Below are positions 6,491 to 7,233 of a DNA stretch of 7,233 nt, piece by piece (within the stretch, counting starts at the first letter, position 1; every line of letters begins with the position of its first letter). The stretch is taken from the NCBI GenBank assembly GCA_003167305.1, contig PMTP01000128.1, forward strand, positions 6,898 to 14,130, given 5' to 3'. The stretch comes from Acidobacteriaceae bacterium (GTDB lineage Bacteria; Acidobacteriota; Terriglobia; Terriglobales; Acidobacteriaceae). Under the pieces are notes generated by a model. The model worked only from the letters and a program-made list of their open reading frames with translations. It had not been told where the DNA came from and searched no databases. Both the position numbers and the translations under genes were made by a program.

Positions 6491-6658
6491 ATGACTGATG
6501 TATTGAATTTAACGATGTTGATAGCGGCGTCGGTTGGCTCCATGGCCTTCAGCATCCTGGCGGCGTACGGAATCCTGCGCGCGGGCTTTGCGCTGATGCG
6601 TCCCCAGCCGCGCCCCGCGGCCGTTGAGACCCAGCCGGAAGTGGCGCGGGGGCTGTGA
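6491..6658 (+). CDS. Small single-pass membrane protein, 55 residues
   Basis: An ATG at 6491 opens a 55-codon frame ending in TGA at 6658. The product begins MTDVLNLTMLIAASVGSMAF and has one long hydrophobic segment, residues about 5-36, with Ala/Gly/Ser spacing typical of a packed transmembrane helix. It is followed by a basic, Pro-rich tail (RPQPRPAAVETQPEVARGL) of 19 residues, so the tail is probably cytoplasmic by the positive-inside rule. I recall similar small hypothetical proteins in Acidobacteriota but cannot check this here. No strong ribosome binding site is visible (GAAAGCAAAAG precedes the start). It is the only plus-strand gene and is convergent with the STN-like gene. The function is unknown; small membrane proteins of this shape often modulate a larger partner. 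Confidence 0.6.
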   Translation: MTDVLNLTMLIAASVGSMAFSILAAYGILRAGFALMRPQPRPAAVETQPEVARGL

Positions 6659-6666
6659 ATAAAGCA

Positions 6667-6694
6667 GGGAACAGGGAATAGGGAATAGAAAATA
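6667..6694 (+). repeat. Four degenerate heptamers, GGGAATA type
   Basis: The units are GGGAACA, GGGAATA, GGGAATA and GAAAATA, head to tail, starting 8 bases after the stop codon of the small membrane protein gene. An array in the opposite orientation occurs at 6844-6864. Confidence 0.7.
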
Positions 6695-6843
6695 GCAGCC
6701 AGCACACCCGAGAAATTCGCTAACTGCGAAGCGGGTCTGACCTGCTTATTGATAACTTCCTTGGTCTCCACAGCATTTCCACATCCAGCCATGATGGGAA
6801 TCAGCGAGCCTTGACAAACACGATTGGTCTACGGCGATTCCGC
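6695..6843. other. Spacer between the two heptamer arrays
   Basis: About 150 bases in the convergent gap. A minus-strand frame crosses it, but its codons run through the heptamers and the small plus-strand gene, and its product resembles nothing I know. There is a small inverted repeat, GGCG-ATTC-CGCC, at 6833-6844, and no T-tract terminator for either flanking gene. Confidence 0.4.
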
Positions 6844-6864
6844 CTAGTCCCTAGTCTCTATTCC
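6844..6864 (-). repeat. Three degenerate heptamers, inverse of the upstream array
   Basis: The units are CTAGTCC, CTAGTCT and CTATTCC. Together with the next four bases this end contains CTATTCCCTGT (6858-6868), the exact reverse complement of ACAGGGAATAG at 6671-6681. It stops just short of the stop codon of the STN-like gene (6873). Confidence 0.65.
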
Positions 6865-6872
6865 CTGTCGTT

Positions 6873-7233
6873 CTAGTTCTGCGGATTGCTGGGCGGTTGC
6901 GGCTGCCCGGGCTGCGGGTGCATCTGCTGCATCTGCTGTTGCCGCTGCATATCTTGCATCTGCTGGGGTGTGCGCCCGCCGGGCGGGAAGCCGGGGCGAA
7001 TGGGCGGCGGGTACTGCTGCGGCTGCTGTTGCGGCTGCTCTTCCGTGTCGGCGTCCTCATCGCTGGCCGGGGCGGGAGTGGCGGCTGTCGTCGCGGCTCC
7101 GGCGTGGCGGGAACTGAGAACGATCCTGCGCGGAGTTCCCTGGCCCTGGTCTCCGATCATCACTACGTTGTAGCCGGAGCCGAGCAGAAGCTGGCTGAGC
7201 ACATCGCGCGCTGTGCCGGGGCCGAAAGCGCCA
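6873..7233 (-). CDS. C-terminal part of an STN-like (secretin/TonB short N-terminal domain) protein with a Gln/Pro-rich tail
   Basis: The frame is open at the right edge and ends in TAG at 6873; 119 residues are visible. The first part, GAFGPGTARDVLSQLLLGSG followed by YNVVMIGDQGQGTPRRIVLS, has the beta-alpha-beta pattern with VLxxLLxGSGY that I associate with STN-type domains of acidobacterial proteins. A GTG at 7202 falls within this unit and is unlikely to be the true start. After about residue 42 the chain is low complexity: an Ala/Thr stretch, an acidic block (DEDADTEEQ), then a Gln/Pro/Met-rich tail to the end. The N-terminus, probably with a signal peptide, is outside the window. The domain call is from pattern memory only; the alternative is an unclassified exported protein. 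Confidence 0.6.
   Translation of the reverse strand, partial: GAFGPGTARDVLSQLLLGSGYNVVMIGDQGQGTPRRIVLSSRHAGAATTAATPAPASDEDADTEEQPQQQPQQYPPPIRPGFPPGGRTPQQMQDMQRQQQMQQMHPQPGQPQPPSNPQN

Noticed and set aside
6328..6792. Minus-strand open frame of 154 codons
   Set aside because: It runs through the heptamer repeats and opposite the small membrane protein gene; the translation has no recognisable motif and no ribosome binding site.
6919..6965. Repeated GCATCTGCTG units as a possible CRISPR or regulatory repeat
   Set aside because: They are explained as codons of the Gln/Met-rich tail of the STN-like protein.

Overview
The window looks like chromosomal DNA from a moderately GC-rich bacterium, most likely an Acidobacteriota of the Terriglobales type. 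This is inferred from gene style: a BlaI/M56 peptidase pair, an STN-like protein with a Gln/Pro-rich tail, a 55-residue membrane protein of a kind I associate with these genomes, and short palindromic elements ending in TGGGGCACC. No rRNA, tRNA, CRISPR array, transposase or phage gene was seen.

Layout. Nearly all genes lie on the minus strand, so transcription runs right to left. At the left edge is a BlaR1-like M56 peptidase (cut by the window) preceded and overlapped by its BlaI-type repressor. Next comes a toxin-antitoxin pair: a ribbon-helix-helix antitoxin overlapping a PIN-domain VapC-like toxin. The centre is a CPBP intramembrane protease (1786-2805) sharing an ATGA with the upstream uvrA (2802-5870). 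Upstream of uvrA is a 79-residue protein with two CDGSH iron-sulfur motifs. On the plus strand a 55-residue single-pass membrane protein (6491-6658) faces the 3' end of an STN-like protein that enters from the right edge.

How the parts relate. The two regulatory modules at the left (BlaI/M56 and VapBC) are each self-contained, with overlapping genes and inverted repeats in their promoter regions. CDGSH, uvrA and the CPBP gene lie in the same direction; uvrA and the protease are probably translationally coupled, and the CDGSH gene has a 13-bp palindrome over a possible -10 box.

Most interesting signal. Four copies of a structured palindromic element with conserved ends (TCCCA ... TGGGG(C/T)A) but different stems occur within 3.3 kb around uvrA: one in the uvrA leader, one in frame inside the unusual C-terminal tail of UvrA, and two as a 48-bp tandem repeat in the N-terminal tail of the CPBP protease. 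The tandem copies differ by a paired change that keeps the stem, which suggests that the fold rather than the sequence is maintained. A separate pair of heptamer arrays in opposite orientation lies in the right-hand convergent gap.
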